Positions 15,755-24,607 of a DNA stretch of 64,000 nt are shown in pieces. This DNA comes from an uncultured Treponema sp. (GTDB lineage: Bacteria; Spirochaetota; Spirochaetia; Treponematales; Treponemataceae). The stretch spans positions 1-64,000 of the forward strand of contig CAJUBD010000009.1 in the NCBI GenBank assembly GCA_910584475.1. Direction: 5' to 3'. The notes below the pieces were generated by a model that was given only the letters and a program-made list of their open reading frames with translations, searched no databases and was not told the DNA's origin. A program made the position numbers and the translations under genes. The stretch's first letter is position 1. Each line of letters starts with the position of its first letter.

Positions 15755-16723
15755 TCAATTCATCTCCATTCCCGCGCTGAATCTTGCGCCGTAGTCACTG
15801 CTGACGCTTTCGCTGATTTTTTCGCGTTCTACTTTGCTCGCGGCCTTCGCTTCTTCTTTTGACATGTCGGCAAGCATCTTCTTCGAGGAAAGCCCTACTG
15901 CCTGACGCAAGGCTATTTTCAAGTCGGAAAGCTGTCCGCTCAGATTTCGCAGCAACATCATGCTCGCTTGCCCAACCGCACCTTCGGTCGGATTGCCGTC
16001 CGAATCCAATGTTTCCATCGCCGCGCTCACTATTGCATTCGTCTTAGCGTCTTCCTCCTCGACCTCCATTTGTTGCGCCGACTCCTCTGCAAACGCAATC
16101 GCATTTTCTATGGCGGTTTTTACTTGATTTTCGGTTTGAACCGCGAACCAAAAATTTCTCGGACTTATGCCATATTTTGCCATAATAGCCATCCCTTGTT
16201 CTGCCGTAACGCCTTTCACAGCCGCATCGGCGGCCGACTTCATATTGTCCGACATATAGCCGCATAAATCCGCCGCCGCAGTAAAGACATCCTTGTTCTC
16301 ATCGCCCATTCCGCACAAGTCCGCAAGCGAATAGCTGATGTTGCTTCCCGGAGCCCTTATGACGTTCGTAGTAAGAGCATTCCTTACCGTCCTTGCCTGA
16401 GTGAGCAAGCGGTTCACGCGCCTGTTCGCGTCGCGGATGTCGTTCCTGATGTCGAAATCGCCGTCGAAGCGAATGTTGTCCCAGTCAATCGATTTAGCCC
16501 TTTCCACGGCTTGCTGTATCGACCTGTATTGGTTCTCGATTTGCGTTATTGTGTTCATCACCATATCGTAGTTGGCGTAAAGCGTGTCGATTGAAGTCAT
16601 CCAGCTCGACAGATTCTGCATAAGGTTCGCGTTGTCAAAGACGGGATAGCCTTGCGATTCTGCCGAATATATTCCTAAAGCGAATATCGCCACAGCGACA
16701 AAAAGCGTTCTAACTTTTTTCAT
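15755..16723 (-). CDS. virB5: VirB5/TrbJ-like periplasmic T4SS protein
   Basis: 322 aa from the ATG at 16723, which has AGGAG 7 bases upstream; a longer frame to 16756 lacks a site. A Sec signal peptide (KKVRTLFVAVAIFALGIYSAES, cleavage near 22) is followed by YPVFDNANL and a helical body with TQIENQYRSIQQAVERAKSI, the pattern of TrbJ/VirB5 pilus-tip proteins. It lies between virB4 and virB6, the usual place. The C-terminus is charged and helical. Confidence 0.85.
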   Translation of the reverse strand: MKKVRTLFVAVAIFALGIYSAESQGYPVFDNANLMQNLSSWMTSIDTLYANYDMVMNTITQIENQYRSIQQAVERAKSIDWDNIRFDGDFDIRNDIRDANRRVNRLLTQARTVRNALTTNVIRAPGSNISYSLADLCGMGDENKDVFTAAADLCGYMSDNMKSAADAAVKGVTAEQGMAIMAKYGISPRNFWFAVQTENQVKTAIENAIAFAEESAQQMEVEEEDAKTNAIVSAAMETLDSDGNPTEGAVGQASMMLLRNLSGQLSDLKIALRQAVGLSSKKMLADMSKEEAKAASKVEREKISESVSSDYGARFSAGMEMN

Positions 16724-16752
16724 AAATTTCTCCTGTGCAAGATTGTTGTTTT

Positions 16753-17883
16753 TCATACCGCCGAATTTTCGGCAATAATTTCTCTGTATTTTTCCCAGTT
16801 CAACGAGCGCACATCCCTTCCGAGTGCCTCCTGATTTTCGCGCACGCCCTCGAGAATTTCGAACGCAAGTTCCTTGCCCGTATTTTTTCCGTGGACTTTC
16901 TCAATGTCATCAAGAAGTTTCTTGTCGCTTGATATTAGCGCAAGTTGGAACGCGTCAAGGTCAAGCCTGAACATACGGCAGCCGAGCGGATTCTTGAAGT
17001 AATAGTCGCGTTTCATCTGCGCGTTGCTCAGCGCAATTATTTCGCTTTCCGTAAGCCCGAAGTCCGCGTAACTTTTTGCGAGCGCGGGGTTTGTGGCAGA
17101 CTCGTCGGCAAGGTAGATTTTCGTGAGACACTGCTGGTCGATGGTTTCCTTGAGCGACGACTTGGACGCGGCACTTACTTCTTGTGTGGCGAAAATACAA
17201 AACACTTTTTTCTTTCTCAATGTGCGAAGCCATTCCTGAATGAACTTCGCGAAAATCGGATGCTGCAAATAAAGCCATGCTTCGTCAAGGAAAAGAAAAG
17301 TGAGCGGCTGCTTTTCTCCAGTCGGAACATTCCAAAGTTTTTCAAGGTAGCGGAAAATATACATAAGCGCGGGCGCGACTGCCTTTTCGGATAGCCGCAT
17401 GAGGCTTCCCATTTCAATTGACATCAATTTTGAAAGGTGTATGTTCGTATCGCCCGCATCGAATATGCTTCCGAACTGCCCGCCCTCGCAATACGGCTCG
17501 ATTCCAAGTTGTAGCGTGTTCTCGCCAGTTCGCGGGTCTTGATATGTCGCGGTGTACTGCTGGAAAGTGCTCAAGTCCTTTTTCGGTTTTTGAGACACAA
17601 GACGGAGCGTTTCGGTGATGACCTTGCTCATAGCGGGAGTGCATTCTATGTTCTGCTGCGCCAACAACCCCTCGATGAACTGTTGACACCATAGTAGGCT
17701 TTCAGCGAATTCCTCGGCCGTGCACTCATCAGGATTTTTAAGTTCGCTCAAAGGCTGGAACGCGACCGAATCCTTTCCTGGCTCGATATAGATTCCCCCA
17801 CCTGCAACCATAAGCGCGCGGCTTGAAAGCTGCTTGTCTATGCAAATTATGTTCGCATCAGGATATTTCGTAGCCTGCGCCAT
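16753..17883 (-). CDS. virB4: VirB4/TrbE ATPase, C-terminal part (downstream of amber codon)
   Basis: 376 aa carrying Walker B (PLTFLFLDEAW, about 203-213) and later VirB4 motifs (CIFATQEVSAA, about 242). It continues in the same reading frame as the upstream part: only TAG CTT CTC separates it from the Walker A half. No ribosome site lies before the ATG at 17883, so it is probably made, if at all, by readthrough or reinitiation. Together the parts would make about 863 aa, a normal TrbE/VirB4 length. The ATPase powers pilus assembly and DNA transfer. Confidence 0.85.
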   Translation of the reverse strand: MAQATKYPDANIICIDKQLSSRALMVAGGGIYIEPGKDSVAFQPLSELKNPDECTAEEFAESLLWCQQFIEGLLAQQNIECTPAMSKVITETLRLVSQKPKKDLSTFQQYTATYQDPRTGENTLQLGIEPYCEGGQFGSIFDAGDTNIHLSKLMSIEMGSLMRLSEKAVAPALMYIFRYLEKLWNVPTGEKQPLTFLFLDEAWLYLQHPIFAKFIQEWLRTLRKKKVFCIFATQEVSAASKSSLKETIDQQCLTKIYLADESATNPALAKSYADFGLTESEIIALSNAQMKRDYYFKNPLGCRMFRLDLDAFQLALISSDKKLLDDIEKVHGKNTGKELAFEILEGVRENQEALGRDVRSLNWEKYREIIAENSAV

Positions 17884-17889
17884 GAGAAG

Positions 17890-19344
17890 CTAGAGCAGCG
17901 TCGACTTTCCCGCGCCAGTCGGACCGAACACAAATGTATGACCCACATCGCGAACATTTAGGTTCAAGAAGAAAGGCGTTCCGTAACTTGTGGAGCATGT
18001 ACACAGAGGCATTGAGCTTCCGCATGTCTCCTCGGTGAAATCATTCGTGGCGTTTCCTTGCCACGCAGAGGAAAGCGGGATTATGTTAGAAAGATTCTGC
18101 GTAGAAAGAAGCGGACGGCGCACGTTCGCATAGACATTGCCAGGCATCATTCCGAGCCAAGCGTCGAAGTTGTTCAATGTTTCCTCGATTACGCCGAAGC
18201 CGCACGAGCGTACCACTTGCTGAAGCCTCCTTGCCTTGTCCTTTGCGCGCTCAAGATTTTTGTCCCAGCACATCAAGTTGCTCGTGTAGTAGCCGAGCAC
18301 ATAGCGCCCCATCGTAATGTCCTCGTTCAGTTGCCCCGCTTCCGCTTCCAATGCCATCGCGCCTTGATCCTGTTTGTCGATGTTAACATTCAATGTCATT
18401 TCCGTGAACATAGTGGCGGCCGTCTTTCTCCGTGAGTAATACCTGTCTTGATATTTTTTCGATTCATGCAGCGACTGCTCCTTTGAAAGCGGAATAAAAC
18501 GCGTCGTCCATCGGTACTCTTCCATCGTGCGATTAAGACCGTCGAAGATTGCAGGATAAGTTCTGCTCGGAAAATCCATAATCGAAAGCACGGGAACATA
18601 TTTGTCGCCGATTTTAAGCGGCATCGATGTTTTTACATTCTTGTCACAGATGTAGTTGTCGAGGAAAAAGAACACTCCGTCAGGATAGACAAGGCTTTCC
18701 TCTTCAATGCAGACGCATGACTTTATGTAGCTGAACATTTCGGGATTATTCAAATGATGAATCCACAATCTGTTATTCATCGAACCCATTACCTTGTCGC
18801 ATTCATCAAGGAAATTGTCGCATTCCTTTTGGACTGCGGGAAGATTCCGTGTTTGAAAAAGAGACTTTCGCCTGCTTTTCGCATCCATCTTTTTTCCAGA
18901 GGACTTGAAAAAAAACGCGGTCGTCTTTTCGTCGATGTCGGGAGGAAGCTGATAGATGAAGGATATGTAATACTTGCTAGTATAATGCTCGCCGAATTTT
19001 TGGAAATTCTCCGCCCTGCGTTGGTCGATGAGCCAGCCCGCAAGATTCTTGAACTCGCCCGCAGGATATTCGCGCGTCTTCACGCGGCGCACGTCGAACT
19101 GCACCGCCCAACCGTCATCGTGGGCAAGCGACATTATGCTGCGGTTAAAGAGAGCCGCCACGCCCGCTATGTCGGAGGCCGATGAACTTTCCAAGTCAGG
19201 ATATTCCACTTGGTAAGTCGTCATCAACGCGCCATCCTTTAAAAGACATACGCTCGGCTCAATCATAAATGCGTAAGGCAGCCAATATTTTAGCTTGTTC
19301 TGCTTTTCCTTGAATTGCGACATATCCATATACGGAATTTTCAT
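17890..19344 (-). CDS. virB4: VirB4/TrbE ATPase, N-terminal part ending at an amber codon
   Basis: 484 aa. The N-terminal VirB4 domain is complete and the frame ends in VFGPTGAGKSTLL, the Walker A motif, then TAG (17890-17892). Translation in the same frame continues with the rest of VirB4, so one codon splits the ATPase. The start ATG overlaps the virB3 stop as ATGA, showing coupling. Without readthrough this product has the nucleotide-binding loop but not Walker B, so it should be inactive. Confidence 0.85.
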   Translation of the reverse strand: MKIPYMDMSQFKEKQNKLKYWLPYAFMIEPSVCLLKDGALMTTYQVEYPDLESSSASDIAGVAALFNRSIMSLAHDDGWAVQFDVRRVKTREYPAGEFKNLAGWLIDQRRAENFQKFGEHYTSKYYISFIYQLPPDIDEKTTAFFFKSSGKKMDAKSRRKSLFQTRNLPAVQKECDNFLDECDKVMGSMNNRLWIHHLNNPEMFSYIKSCVCIEEESLVYPDGVFFFLDNYICDKNVKTSMPLKIGDKYVPVLSIMDFPSRTYPAIFDGLNRTMEEYRWTTRFIPLSKEQSLHESKKYQDRYYSRRKTAATMFTEMTLNVNIDKQDQGAMALEAEAGQLNEDITMGRYVLGYYTSNLMCWDKNLERAKDKARRLQQVVRSCGFGVIEETLNNFDAWLGMMPGNVYANVRRPLLSTQNLSNIIPLSSAWQGNATNDFTEETCGSSMPLCTCSTSYGTPFFLNLNVRDVGHTFVFGPTGAGKSTLL

Positions 19345-19607
19345 GATGCCTCCAAAAAGTCGGGAATCAAAATTCGCGCGAACAATATCTCAAGTGCGAA
19401 CGAATCTTTCTTGCACAGCCTTTTTGCCACAATATACAGTACAAGACCAATCACTCCGCTCCAAACGCTTACTGTCGTCATCATAATTATTGTAAGCATC
19501 ATTATGGCGACTATTGGCACGACCCCAATTCCCATAATTACGTTCGGCTCCATCAGAACGCGGTGCACTGGAGACTCGTAGTCATAGACGGTAACTTCGT
19601 TTTCCAT
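19341..19607 (-). CDS. virB3: VirB3/TrbD-like membrane protein
   Basis: 88 aa from ATG 19607, with AAGGA about 12 bases upstream; an upstream TTG at 19616 is too close to it. Two adjacent hydrophobic helices (VIMGIGVVPIVAIMMLTIIMM and SGVIGLVLYIVAKRL) with a short N-terminal VYDYESPVHRVLMEP, the classic VirB3 entry sequence, then a charged tail. It sits between virB2 and virB4 as in most T4SS operons and overlaps virB4 by four bases. Confidence 0.85.
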   Translation of the reverse strand: MENEVTVYDYESPVHRVLMEPNVIMGIGVVPIVAIMMLTIIMMTTVSVWSGVIGLVLYIVAKRLCKKDSFALEILFARILIPDFLEAS

Positions 19608-19637
19608 AATTTTCAATCATCCTTTTTGCATGGGAAT

Positions 19638-19664
19638 GTGGCGGATGCTCATCGCATCCGCCAC
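19638..19664 (-). promoter_or_regulatory. Strong intergenic hairpin between virB2 and virB3
   Basis: GTGGCGGATGC and GCATCCGCCAC form a perfect 11-bp stem with a 5-base loop, 7 bases after the virB2 stop. There is no T-run, so it is more likely to protect the 3' end of pilin mRNA or lower virB3-B6 expression than to terminate fully. Confidence 0.65.
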
Positions 19665-19670
19665 GCCATT

Positions 19671-20039
19671 CTATTTCACGCCTTCCCAAAAGAAATCCGT
19701 GATGGCACTCGCGGACATTATGATTATCACTCCTATAGCCCACGGCACGAATGTCTTGAACACCTGTATTCCGCCGCCATTTTGGAAACCTGCGACGGCA
19801 AGTATTCCGATTATTATGAGCGCGATGATACAGACGATTTCCACCCATGACGATGTGAATATCGCGAGGAACTGTTCGGAGAACGAGTCGAGCGCGTCTA
19901 TTCCTGATGATTCCGCCGACACTGCGAATGTCGGCGACAAGGCTACAAAAGCCACGATTGCCAGCATCAGTGCCAGCTTCCAGTTGATGTTGCGTCTGTC
20001 GCTTTTTTCAGCGAGGACAGTTTTGAATTGTTTTTCCAT
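19671..20039 (-). CDS. virB2: VirB2/TrbC-like pilin
   Basis: 122 aa, AAGGTG 7 bases before the ATG. A long signal region ends near AVSAESSG (about 40-45). The mature part has two hydrophobic helices, EIVCIIALIIIGILAVAGF and TFVPWAIGVIIIMSASAI, with a short loop FQNGGGIQVFK, as in VirB2/TrbC. It encodes the major pilus subunit. A 169-base gap separates it from virB11, so it may have its own promoter, and a hairpin follows the stop. It ends in a TAG codon, so TAG is a normal stop here. Confidence 0.85.
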   Translation of the reverse strand: MEKQFKTVLAEKSDRRNINWKLALMLAIVAFVALSPTFAVSAESSGIDALDSFSEQFLAIFTSSWVEIVCIIALIIIGILAVAGFQNGGGIQVFKTFVPWAIGVIIIMSASAITDFFWEGVK

Positions 20040-20208
20040 AAGGACACACCTTGACAGAATAATTTTTTTCCTAATGATTCTTTTAACCCTAACGATTCAA
20101 AATGCGGATGACATTCACATTTTCAAAAACTTAATATTGAATTTCATAAATACAATATTGAAAACATAACAATTCAAAAAGCGATTTTTTCCCTTCAAAA
20201 CCTCCTTT
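20040..20208 (-). promoter_or_regulatory. virB11-virB2 intergenic region with operator-like motifs
   Basis: AT-rich, no gene. It holds two CAATATT-type motifs (20133-20139 and 20153-20160) and an imperfect palindrome AAAATG...CATTTT at 20099-20123. No convincing -10/-35 pair was identified. Confidence 0.4.
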
Positions 20209-21189
20209 TCATATCAAGTTGTTTCCCTCGAGATCCTCCAAGAATGTGGAGGAATCCGCCTGATGGGTTTCCACTATTTCGTTCACAATCGGGCCTTTGT
20301 CTGTGGGAATCATATGCACCAAAAGCTGCACAGACTTCGCCACATCCGGCAACTCGCCGACAATCACCTCACGCAGAAGGTCACGAATTCTTGCAAGCAT
20401 TGTAAGCGCGGAGTTCGCGTGAATCGTCGTGATTCCGCCTGTATGTCCAGAGTTCCATGCCTTGAGAACCTCGTTCGCCACATCGCCGTATCGAAGCTCG
20501 CCGAATATGATTCTCGACACATTACAACGAAGTGCGGCTCCCACCGCCTTAAGGCAGTCTTTTCCTGCCGCCCAAATCGGAACAACGTCGCGGGCGTGGC
20601 AGGTTATCTCACTGGCATCTTCGACTATGTAGAATCGGTCATCGGGCGTAAACTCACACATCTTTTCAATTATTGCTTTTACAAGTGTAGTCTTGCCGCT
20701 TCCTGTTTCCCCGCCTACGACAATGTTGCTTCGCCGCCTTATGTGGTCGGTCAAGAGGTCGAGCCTTTCTTTCGTAATGCGTCTTTCTTTGAGGTAATCG
20801 TCAAGCGTGAAAACTTTCTCGCTCGGTCGCCTTATGAAAAACATCGGCCGTTCTGCGGCTCTTGGCGGAAGTATTCCCTCAATACGACAGTTCCACTTCG
20901 GAAGTACGCCTTCTACTACAGGATTGCCGCCGTCAATTGTAACGCCCAGTACCGCCGCACTCGCGAGAATTATGCGCCTCGTAGTCGCGTCGTCAATAAC
21001 AATGTCGGTGAACACTTTTCCCATTCCGATGCCTTCAACGATTACGCGTCCCTCATGTCCGATTGCTATGTCTGTCACATTCCTGTCTTTGACAAAAGGC
21101 ATTATCGATGCCATATCATTTTCAAGATTCGACAGCCATTTTTCTTGCTTCACCGTCTGTGCGATTCCACCGATGGATGCTTCCGTCAT
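20209..21189 (-). CDS. virB11: VirB11/TrbB-family secretion ATPase
   Basis: 326 aa. The Walker A GGETGSGKTTLVKAI (about 168-182), the Asp box FYIVEDASEI (about 195-205), IFGELRYGD (about 235-243, Walker B) and the His box GHTGGITTIHANS (about 255-267) are all present, so it should be an active hexameric traffic ATPase. The N-terminal domain is of TrbB type. The start overlaps the RHH gene stop as ATGA. In most systems this protein switches VirB4/VirD4 between pilus building and DNA export. Confidence 0.92.
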   Translation of the reverse strand: MTEASIGGIAQTVKQEKWLSNLENDMASIMPFVKDRNVTDIAIGHEGRVIVEGIGMGKVFTDIVIDDATTRRIILASAAVLGVTIDGGNPVVEGVLPKWNCRIEGILPPRAAERPMFFIRRPSEKVFTLDDYLKERRITKERLDLLTDHIRRRSNIVVGGETGSGKTTLVKAIIEKMCEFTPDDRFYIVEDASEITCHARDVVPIWAAGKDCLKAVGAALRCNVSRIIFGELRYGDVANEVLKAWNSGHTGGITTIHANSALTMLARIRDLLREVIVGELPDVAKSVQLLVHMIPTDKGPIVNEIVETHQADSSTFLEDLEGNNLI

Positions 21190-21617
21190 TCCTCGCCCCC
21201 TGTGCGCTCATATATGTCAAGCACCATAGACTCGAGCAAGCCTTTGTGACTTCCCTTTAGGCTGGCCGCGCAGTTTTCAAGGAATTCCTCGAAGCGTTTT
21301 TCTACGGCATCCTCGCTCGCGAACGGCCTTTCTGGAAAATACCGTATCTGATGTTTTGCGAGTTCCATAATTATCATAGCGGTCAATTCCACCTTGTTTT
21401 CCAAGTAGCCTATTTTTCGATTGTGCTGCGTGATGGTGTGGTTCAGCAATGTCGCGTCGGAAAGTTTGTTTTCGAAATGTTGCTCGCAAATTTGCCGTAC
21501 AAGTTCCGATATGCCGATTCCCTTTTCGACGGATTCAGCCTTTATCATATTTTCCAATTCCACCGTAAAGCGGATTCTTATCGGAGAGGACAATTTTTGC
21601 TCCATAGGCTTGCTCAT
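21186..21617 (-). CDS. Ribbon-helix-helix-like protein between virD4 and virB11 (143 aa)
   Basis: ATG 21617 has AAGGAG 10 bases upstream; a GTG at 21623 is a possible alternative. SSPIRIRFTVELENMIKAESVEKGI..SELVRQI (about 10-45) has the beta strand plus two helices of MetJ/Arc-type RHH proteins, followed by a helical C-terminus of ~95 residues. Proteins of this build beside virD4 are often oriT-binding accessory proteins or regulators. It overlaps virB11 by four bases. The RHH fold is likely; the partner site is unknown. Confidence 0.7.
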   Translation of the reverse strand: MSKPMEQKLSSPIRIRFTVELENMIKAESVEKGIGISELVRQICEQHFENKLSDATLLNHTITQHNRKIGYLENKVELTAMIIMELAKHQIRYFPERPFASEDAVEKRFEEFLENCAASLKGSHKGLLESMVLDIYERTGGEE

Positions 21618-21632
21618 TTTCACAACACTCCT

Positions 21633-23747
21633 TTACGCGAACAAGTCGTAGTTTGCGGGAATCACTTTCATAACATCGATTTCTTTCACTGCTTCAAGTG
21701 CGCTTTTTTTACTTTGTCCGTTTCTGAGGATTCTATTGCTCGGAAGCCTGTGCACGGTTCTCATCAGTTTTTCGAATTTCGGGATGGGCAGAAACTGCTT
21801 GTTCTTGAAGCGTGGGTCTTCATAATATACGACTTTTTTACCCTTGTATGGCGGCTTTCCCTCAAGAAGCACGATGCAACGAGAAAATTCCAATTTTGTC
21901 AGTTCATCGGGATTCACCAATGACACCGACACTTCTTGGCTCGAAAGGTTTGCGCTCATCGCATTTGTCATATTCGCCGAGATGTTGTCCAAAAGTACGG
22001 AGCGGTTTCCGATGCTTTCGGAAATCATCCGAGCGTCTTTGATGTTTCCCGATGCGTAAATTATTTTCGTCTTGCAGTGGTCGAGGAACGGATGGTTCTC
22101 GCCGTACACGTCAACGATTTGGTTTATCGACTGCGAAACGATGAAGAACGTCACCCCATAGCCAGCGAGGATTCCCGCGTTGAGCGCGATGTCGGGAAAA
22201 TAGCCAAGCACAGGAAATTCGTCGAGCAGGAACAGGCACGGATTCTTCAGCTTGACGGAATTCGCGTTGGTCGTGCCGTCGGAAAATTTCTTTATCATGA
22301 AGGTGATGAGCATCCTGAACACAGGGGCGATTCGCTTTATGTGGTTGTACGGAACTATGAGATAGAGCGAAATCCCGTTCTTTCCGTTAACGAAGTCGTC
22401 CACGGAAAAGTCGCTGTAGGCTGTCGCGCCCGCCACAAGCGGGTCTTGGAACAGCGAGATTTTCGAGAACACGGTCGAATATGTGGAGGCGCGCTCCTTC
22501 GGATGCTGGATTTTCGAGCGGTTCGCGGCCTTCGTTATTATGCCGTCAAGCCGCGCGCTTTCTTCCATCTCGCCGTTCCTGTTCCTGAAAACATGGTGCG
22601 TATCGACCATTTCCCGGAGCATTTCCGCGCCGCATCCGCCGCCATCGTCGCCTTCCCCCGCGTCCTCGTCATCCATGCTCGCTTGGGAAAAATTTTCCAG
22701 AACTTTCGCCATGTTCTTTTCCTTCCACGGAATCTTCGGCGAAAAGCGCACGTGCATGACGACGCCCGAAAAGATGTCGCGGGCGGTGTTGTTGAAAAAC
22801 TGTGTCGCTCCGTCTGACTTTGCGCTTTCCGCGCCGAAGAAGATTTCCGCGATCATGTCCGCCCATGCATACGCGGTGTCCGGGTCGTCGGGAATCTCGT
22901 GCACGGGATTGTAGTGCGCCGTGCTTCCTTCCGCGTCGAGCGGGCGGAACGGAATCACGACGGAGAATTTGCTCCTGTAGCCCGCCGTCGCCTCGAAGTT
23001 CTCGCCCTTCGGGTCGAACACGACAATCGAGCCGCGCCCCTCGATTTTTTTCTGACTGCTTTCCTTGTCACGCGTCCAATAAGGAATTCCGTAATTCAGG
23101 CAAGTCGGTATGATCGTCGAAACGCCCTTTCCGCTTCTCGTCGGCGCGATCATCCAAGTGTTCGTCGCTCCCGAATGGCACACGAGCGGCGCGATTCTTT
23201 CTTTTTTCGTCAGGAAATTCTTCCGTATGTGCAGGACGAGGTTTCCCTTCTTCGGATTGATTTTCGAGTACACGTCGGCGTTCGCCAATTCTCCGCAAAC
23301 CACGCCGTATTGCTGCAAATGTCCGAGTTCCTTCAAGTCCTTTATCGTCGCCCAACGCGCCGTTCCGTGGATGTGCTGGTTCTTTTGGTGAGAGTTGAGA
23401 ATGATGCTCGTAACTATGAAAATCAAGAACGCAAGAATTAGGGAGAAAATCGCGGGCGGCGCGGCCTTGAAAAAATAGTACGAATACACATCGCTCAACG
23501 CGAATTTGAACATTCCCAAAATGAACACGAGGGGATTGTAAAGTCTGTATCCAGACTTGAAAATGAACAGCGGCCTTCCGATTACGGACGGGTCGTAGTT
23601 CATCATCGGCGCGAATTTTTGAGTTGTTACGAAAATCCCGACTACTGCAATACTCATCGGAATCAGGAAGTTCAGAATCCTTAGCCAATAGTATTTTTTG
23701 TAGCTTTCGGGGTCGCCACGGGAGAATTCCTCTTTCTTTTCAAACAC
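21633..23747 (-). CDS. virD4: VirD4/TraG-type coupling protein
   Basis: 704 aa from a GTG at 23747 with AAGGA 7 bases upstream. The frame is open to 23819, but that would place the start inside the promoter (23791-23819), so GTG is chosen. Two N-terminal membrane helices (about 25-50 and 85-115) are followed by HGTARWA, Walker A WMIAPTRSGKGVSTI (about 205-218) and Walker B CLFLLDEFPVLG (about 488-499). It links the relaxase-DNA complex to the T4SS channel. It is the first gene of the virD4-virB6 block. Confidence 0.92.
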   Translation of the reverse strand: MFEKKEEFSRGDPESYKKYYWLRILNFLIPMSIAVVGIFVTTQKFAPMMNYDPSVIGRPLFIFKSGYRLYNPLVFILGMFKFALSDVYSYYFFKAAPPAIFSLILAFLIFIVTSIILNSHQKNQHIHGTARWATIKDLKELGHLQQYGVVCGELANADVYSKINPKKGNLVLHIRKNFLTKKERIAPLVCHSGATNTWMIAPTRSGKGVSTIIPTCLNYGIPYWTRDKESSQKKIEGRGSIVVFDPKGENFEATAGYRSKFSVVIPFRPLDAEGSTAHYNPVHEIPDDPDTAYAWADMIAEIFFGAESAKSDGATQFFNNTARDIFSGVVMHVRFSPKIPWKEKNMAKVLENFSQASMDDEDAGEGDDGGGCGAEMLREMVDTHHVFRNRNGEMEESARLDGIITKAANRSKIQHPKERASTYSTVFSKISLFQDPLVAGATAYSDFSVDDFVNGKNGISLYLIVPYNHIKRIAPVFRMLITFMIKKFSDGTTNANSVKLKNPCLFLLDEFPVLGYFPDIALNAGILAGYGVTFFIVSQSINQIVDVYGENHPFLDHCKTKIIYASGNIKDARMISESIGNRSVLLDNISANMTNAMSANLSSQEVSVSLVNPDELTKLEFSRCIVLLEGKPPYKGKKVVYYEDPRFKNKQFLPIPKFEKLMRTVHRLPSNRILRNGQSKKSALEAVKEIDVMKVIPANYDLFA

Positions 23748-23790
23748 AAGCGATTCCTTGTCATGGGCAGGCGGGAAATGCTTATGTTTT

Positions 23791-23819
23791 AGTATATATT
23801 TATTTTGCAAGAATGTCAA
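23791..23819 (-). promoter_or_regulatory. Promoter of the virD4-virB6 operon
   Basis: TTGACA, 17-base spacer, TATACT, a near-consensus sigma-70 promoter, with transcription starting near 23784. It is divergent from the RHH promoter at 23875-23903, and an AT-rich stretch with repeats of TATATTT lies between. Confidence 0.8.
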
Positions 23820-23874
23820 TAATTAAATATATAATTTAATTCAAAGAAAATATATATTTTCTTTGAAAAAGATA

Positions 23875-23903
23875 TTGACATATTCAAGTTGTTGTGATAC
23901 AGT
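23875..23903 (+). promoter_or_regulatory. Promoter giving a probable leaderless mRNA for the RHH regulator
   Basis: TTGACA, 17-base spacer, TACAGT; the ATG at 23910 is 7 bases after the -10 and has no ribosome site. The -35 sits in ATATTGAC, as at other element promoters. Confidence 0.7.
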
Positions 23904-23909
23904 TTAATT

Positions 23910-24161
23910 ATGGGACTTGGCAATTGGGGCGGCGCGCGAAAAGGAGCTGGCAGGAAAAAGGGCGAGATTGAATACACGACTCTCTCCATCGCGTTGCCAA
24001 AAGATGAGGCGGAAATTCTGAAGAAAATTGCGAAGGAGCAAGGTATGACTGTGAGCCGTTTCGTGAGCAAATATCTTGGACTGGAAACAGCGGCGGAAAA
24101 TGAAAGAAAGTCGAAAGCCATGCTTCCAGATAATATTACTGGCGGGAAACGACTTTGCTAG
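23910..24161 (+). CDS. CopG/RHH-type small DNA-binding protein (83 aa)
   Basis: The basic N-terminus GGARKGAGRKKG is typical of short RHH regulators and is followed by TTLSIALPKDEAEILKKIAKEQG..VSRFVSKYL, the strand-helix-helix unit. The start lies at the predicted transcription start, so the mRNA seems leaderless. Placed divergently from virD4 with overlapping upstream regions, it is a good candidate for repressor of the transfer operon and itself (inferred). Confidence 0.8.
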   Translation: MGLGNWGGARKGAGRKKGEIEYTTLSIALPKDEAEILKKIAKEQGMTVSRFVSKYLGLETAAENERKSKAMLPDNITGGKRLC

Positions 24162-24171
24162 GAGTTTGAAA

Positions 24172-24489
24172 ATGATTTTTACTATTTTCGCACTTTTGCT
24201 TTCGCTGTTGTTGGGATTTATAATATTCACGCCTTATATTTTTGTGTTCATCGCAACCATAGGACTTGCGAAGGCGGCGGCATTCGAGACTTGCATTGAA
24301 ATCGCAGCATTAGTCTGCCTCGCGGCTAAAGCTTTGTGGGAACGCTCGAAGCCGGTTTCAATTGCCATCGTGGTTCTTGCATCGCTTGCGGTGATTCTGA
24401 TGTTCGTCGGAACTTTTCCAAACGTTTACCAGACGGTATGCTTTTGGTTTGACAGCCTTTACGACAAGTGGTTCGGCTGGGCATGGTGA
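24172..24489 (+). CDS. Small membrane protein (105 aa)
   Basis: ATG at 24172 with AGGAG 7 bases upstream, overlapping the stop of the RHH gene. Hydrophobic segments: 2-35 (one long or two short helices), 41-57 and 63-80; the C-terminus VYQTVCFWFDSLYDKWFGWAW is aromatic. No family recognised. Small membrane proteins at this place in conjugative elements include entry-exclusion factors; that is only a possibility here. Confidence 0.65.
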   Translation: MIFTIFALLLSLLLGFIIFTPYIFVFIATIGLAKAAAFETCIEIAALVCLAAKALWERSKPVSIAIVVLASLAVILMFVGTFPNVYQTVCFWFDSLYDKWFGWAW

Positions 24490-24526
24490 TTTCAAAAATG
24501 TCCAATTGGAACGACAAGGATTGAAA

Positions 24527-24607
24527 ATGAAAAATTTAATTCTTTTAAAATCATTCTTTCTCGCGTTGCGAGGTCAGATAAAAAAATTTACAGGAGGTGA
24601 AAAATGA
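24527..24607 (+). CDS. Possible 26-aa upstream peptide
   Basis: ATG preceded by AAGGA (6-base spacing); MKNLILLKSFFLALRG... ends in a TGA that overlaps the ATG of the next gene (ATGA). The stretch also contains the next gene's GGAGG. It could be a coupling leader peptide or chance. Confidence 0.3.
   Translation: MKNLILLKSFFLALRGQIKKFTGGEK

Noticed and set aside
16753..19344. Reassigned TAG codon as explanation for the virB4 interruption
   Set aside because: virB2 and topB end in TAG at natural C-termini, so TAG acts as stop in this genome.
23747..23819. Longer virD4 frame starting at TTG 23819
   Set aside because: The first 24 codons would overlap the TTGACA/TATACT promoter and its start site; GTG 23747 has a ribosome site.
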